Of a DNA stretch of 7,594 nt, positions 6,391 through 7,594 are shown piece by piece. The notes under the pieces were generated by a model. The model saw only the letters and a program-made list of their open reading frames with translations. It was not told the origin of the DNA and did not search any database. The position numbers were made by a program, and so were the translations under genes. The stretch comes from a bacterium (GTDB lineage Bacteria > Patescibacteriota > Microgenomatia > Levybacterales > UBA12049): assembly GCA_021784535.1 (NCBI GenBank), contig JAJYHW010000056.1:1-7594 (forward strand), written 5' to 3'. Position 1 is the first letter of the stretch, and each line of letters opens with the position of its first letter.

Positions 6391-6646
6391 GAAATGTGAT
6401 GTTATTAGCGGTTAAATTTCCGGGCAAGTGGTTATATGCCTACCGCCGCGCTCATTACAAAACTATTTCATTTCATAGCCACATATGATATAGTTTGCAT
6501 CAGTCAAATTTCTACCTCTTACTTTTTAGCGATTATGGCATGGCAGAAGCAAACCGATATCTCGCTTTATAATAGACTTGTTCTGAAATAGGATAAATAG
6601 CCTTGGAGGAATAGTTTTCAAAGGCGATTCATGGAAAATGAAGATT
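6391..6646. other. Gene-free stretch after fic
   Basis: About 255 bases between the Fic stop codon and the transposase remnant. I see no coding frame with recognisable content and no convincing factor-independent terminator for fic; the only small inverted repeat noted, GGCA/TGCC around 6423-6440, is too weak to call. The segment AGACTTGTTCTGAAATAGG at 6574-6592 may be the outer end of the degraded insertion element that left the remnant at 6647-6832. Confidence 0.5.
6574..6592 (-). repeat. Possible surviving terminal inverted repeat of the degraded IS5-like element
   Basis: AGACTTGTTCTGAAATAGG lies about 55 bases beyond the 3' end of the transposase remnant, the right distance for an IS5-type end, and has the look of a terminal repeat. 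No matching inverse copy is present on the other side (6833-6901), which fits loss of that end with the 5' part of the gene. This rests on position and impression only. Confidence 0.25.
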
Positions 6647-6832
6647 TTATGATGCTAGGTAGTAGTTCCAGAGGCCTGCTGAGAGGAACAATAGTGTATC
6701 ATCTATATATAGTTTTCTGTTTCTGAGCTTCTCAGCGACGCATCTATACCGTTTTACTCCACCAATAGCATGCTCTACCAGTACCCGGTAGGATGAAATG
6801 ATTCTGTTTGTTTCTTTTTCATCGTAGGTCAT
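6647..6832 (-). pseudogene. 3' remnant of an IS5-like DDE transposase gene
   Basis: Sixty-one codons ending in TAA at 6647-6649 encode the C-terminal tail of a DDE transposase of the IS5/DDE_Tnp_4 type. The tell-tale part is SSYRVLVEHAIGGVKRYR (13-30), with the RVxVEHxxGxxKR signature whose Glu (E19) is the third acidic catalytic residue, followed by a conserved Leu/Ala-rich end (FLSAGLWNYYLAS). Full proteins are about 250 residues or more; the part carrying both catalytic Asp residues is missing. The frame upstream of the ATG at 6832 is closed by a TGA at 6848-6850 and shows no transposase sequence, so the gene is 5'-truncated and cannot work. What remains is well preserved, which suggests a recent loss. 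Confidence 0.8.
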
Positions 6833-6863
6833 ATTTATAATTGTTGGTCAGCGTTGGCTAGGT

Positions 6864-6892
6864 TTGACAACATATAAAAAGTGTGGTAAAAG
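6864..6892 (+). promoter_or_regulatory. Promoter of the 218-residue gene, extended -10, leaderless
   Basis: Perfect TTGACA (6864-6869), a 17-bp spacer, then TAAAAG (6887-6892, 4/6 to TATAAT) preceded by TGG, giving an extended -10 (TGn). Transcription would begin at about 6899-6902, on or next to the ATG at 6902. No Shine-Dalgarno is present upstream of that ATG, which agrees with a leaderless message. Confidence 0.55.
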
Positions 6893-6901
6893 AATATTTC
6901 T

Positions 6902-7558
6902 ATGAGTGAATTTTTACAATCCGGTGAAAAGGCAGTATTTAAGAAAGAACGTAATAAGGGTGGTGCAACGAATCTTGGTATAGATGCTATGAGCCCGCGT
7001 AAACGAAGAGCTCTTGATCTGTACCTTGGGGATCGTCCAGAAGATCTAACCAGACTACCCAATATTGATACTTTAATTACTCCACCATTAATAGACAGAG
7101 GTCATTATAGTTTTCCACAAACTATAGGTGAGTTTTATAATGAGGTAATGCTTCAAGATAGAGAATATCCTGACGGATTAGCGTTGAGTAGAGTAGTGCG
7201 TAGCTTAGCAATGTATGCGGGAGTCTCGCCAATGGGAGGAGCAGAACAACATTTTACTGTTCATAAAACACTTTCTTCAGATATTATTCATCCCACTGCA
7301 CAGCTTAGGATAGCCCAAAGAGCTGCAAGAGTTAGGGCAATCCCACCGAATTGGCGGGATGAACCATCGCTTAGGACTCCATTAGTAGTTTCTCCAAGCC
7401 AAAGAGAGGGTTTTGTAGATATAAGTTTTAGTGATCCTAATGGGGAAACTAGGAAGTTGCAAACAGCAAAGGTTCTAGTAAAGTGTACCCCAATGTCAAG
7501 ACCAATAATCGACGATTTTAAGGTAACATTTTCACCTCCATTTCTTATCGTCGGTTAA
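6902..7558 (+). CDS. Hypothetical protein, 218 residues, family not recognised
   Basis: ATG at 6902, TAA at 7556-7558. I do not recognise the family. There is no signal peptide, membrane segment or cysteine cluster (one Cys, C195), so it is probably cytosolic. The N-terminus is basic (KKERNKGG at 14-21, SPRKRRALDLYLG at 31-43). A middle helical part (72-107, including ALSRVVRSLAMYAGVSP at 94-110) is followed by a basic helix (QLRIAQRAARVRAI, 134-147). The C-terminal third alternates like beta strands (GFVDISFSDPNGE, 170-182; TAKVLVKCTP, 188-197). It follows a broken transposase gene and its own promoter, so it is probably a single-gene unit or the first gene of an operon continuing right. An intact 657-bp frame with a well-placed promoter supports it being real; the opposite-strand frame at 6835-7062 resembles nothing. 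Confidence 0.7.
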   Translation: MSEFLQSGEKAVFKKERNKGGATNLGIDAMSPRKRRALDLYLGDRPEDLTRLPNIDTLITPPLIDRGHYSFPQTIGEFYNEVMLQDREYPDGLALSRVVRSLAMYAGVSPMGGAEQHFTVHKTLSSDIIHPTAQLRIAQRAARVRAIPPNWRDEPSLRTPLVVSPSQREGFVDISFSDPNGETRKLQTAKVLVKCTPMSRPIIDDFKVTFSPPFLIVG

Positions 7559-7594
7559 AATAAATCGTTGCCGGTGTTTCATAGTTCAATGATT

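Noticed and set aside
6391..6450. A factor-independent terminator after fic
   Set aside because: Only a 4-bp GGCA/TGCC pairing was found and no T run follows it.
6835..7062. A 75-codon minus-strand reading frame
   Set aside because: It overlaps the start and promoter of the plus-strand gene at 6902 and its Arg/Ser-rich translation resembles no protein family.
1..7594. CRISPR array, tRNA or rRNA genes
   Set aside because: No regularly spaced repeats beyond the two copies at 5128-5166, and no cloverleaf or rRNA-like sequence noticed on either strand by eye.

Overview
The window looks like chromosomal DNA from an AT-rich bacterium. Several gene starts have no Shine-Dalgarno sequence and sit at the predicted transcription start. 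There is also a very large envelope-glycan fusion protein, a lone IS200-type element and a lone Fic protein. Together these suggest a Candidate Phyla Radiation (Patescibacteria) genome or a similar small, AT-rich lineage. This is an inference from style, not a marker-based assignment.

Region 1 (1-4154, minus strand) is a surface-polysaccharide operon running off the left edge. Its first visible gene encodes a 1137-residue membrane protein. That protein joins a GT2 (cellulose-synthase-like) glycosyltransferase, a six-helix segment resembling one half of a Wzx/MOP polysaccharide flippase, and a GT4 glycosyltransferase. After 22 bp comes a 5'-complete but truncated FemAB/CelD-type acyltransferase gene, which probably modifies the same glycan.

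Region 2 (4155-5178) is non-coding except for one IS200/IS605-type element. The element has a single Y1 HUH transposase gene (tnpA, minus strand) flanked by left-end and right-end hairpins, and no tnpB. It appears to have landed between a good plus-strand promoter (4523-4551) and a pair of palindromic repeats in front of the Fic gene. If so, it separated the Fic gene from its original promoter.

Region 3 (5179-6390, plus strand) is a stand-alone Fic protein with a C-terminal winged helix. Its catalytic motif has Asn where the Mg-binding Asp/Glu normally sits, and its inhibitory motif is also altered. The two ATTAGACTAAT palindromes 23 bp apart just upstream are plausible operators for autoregulation.

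Region 4 (6391-7594) holds a gene-free stretch, a 61-codon 3' remnant of an IS5-like DDE transposase (minus strand), a probable promoter with an extended -10, and an unrecognised 218-residue gene that looks leaderless.

The most notable items are the GT2/half-flippase/GT4 fusion, and the Fic locus with its unusual motif, operator repeats and promoter-splitting insertion.
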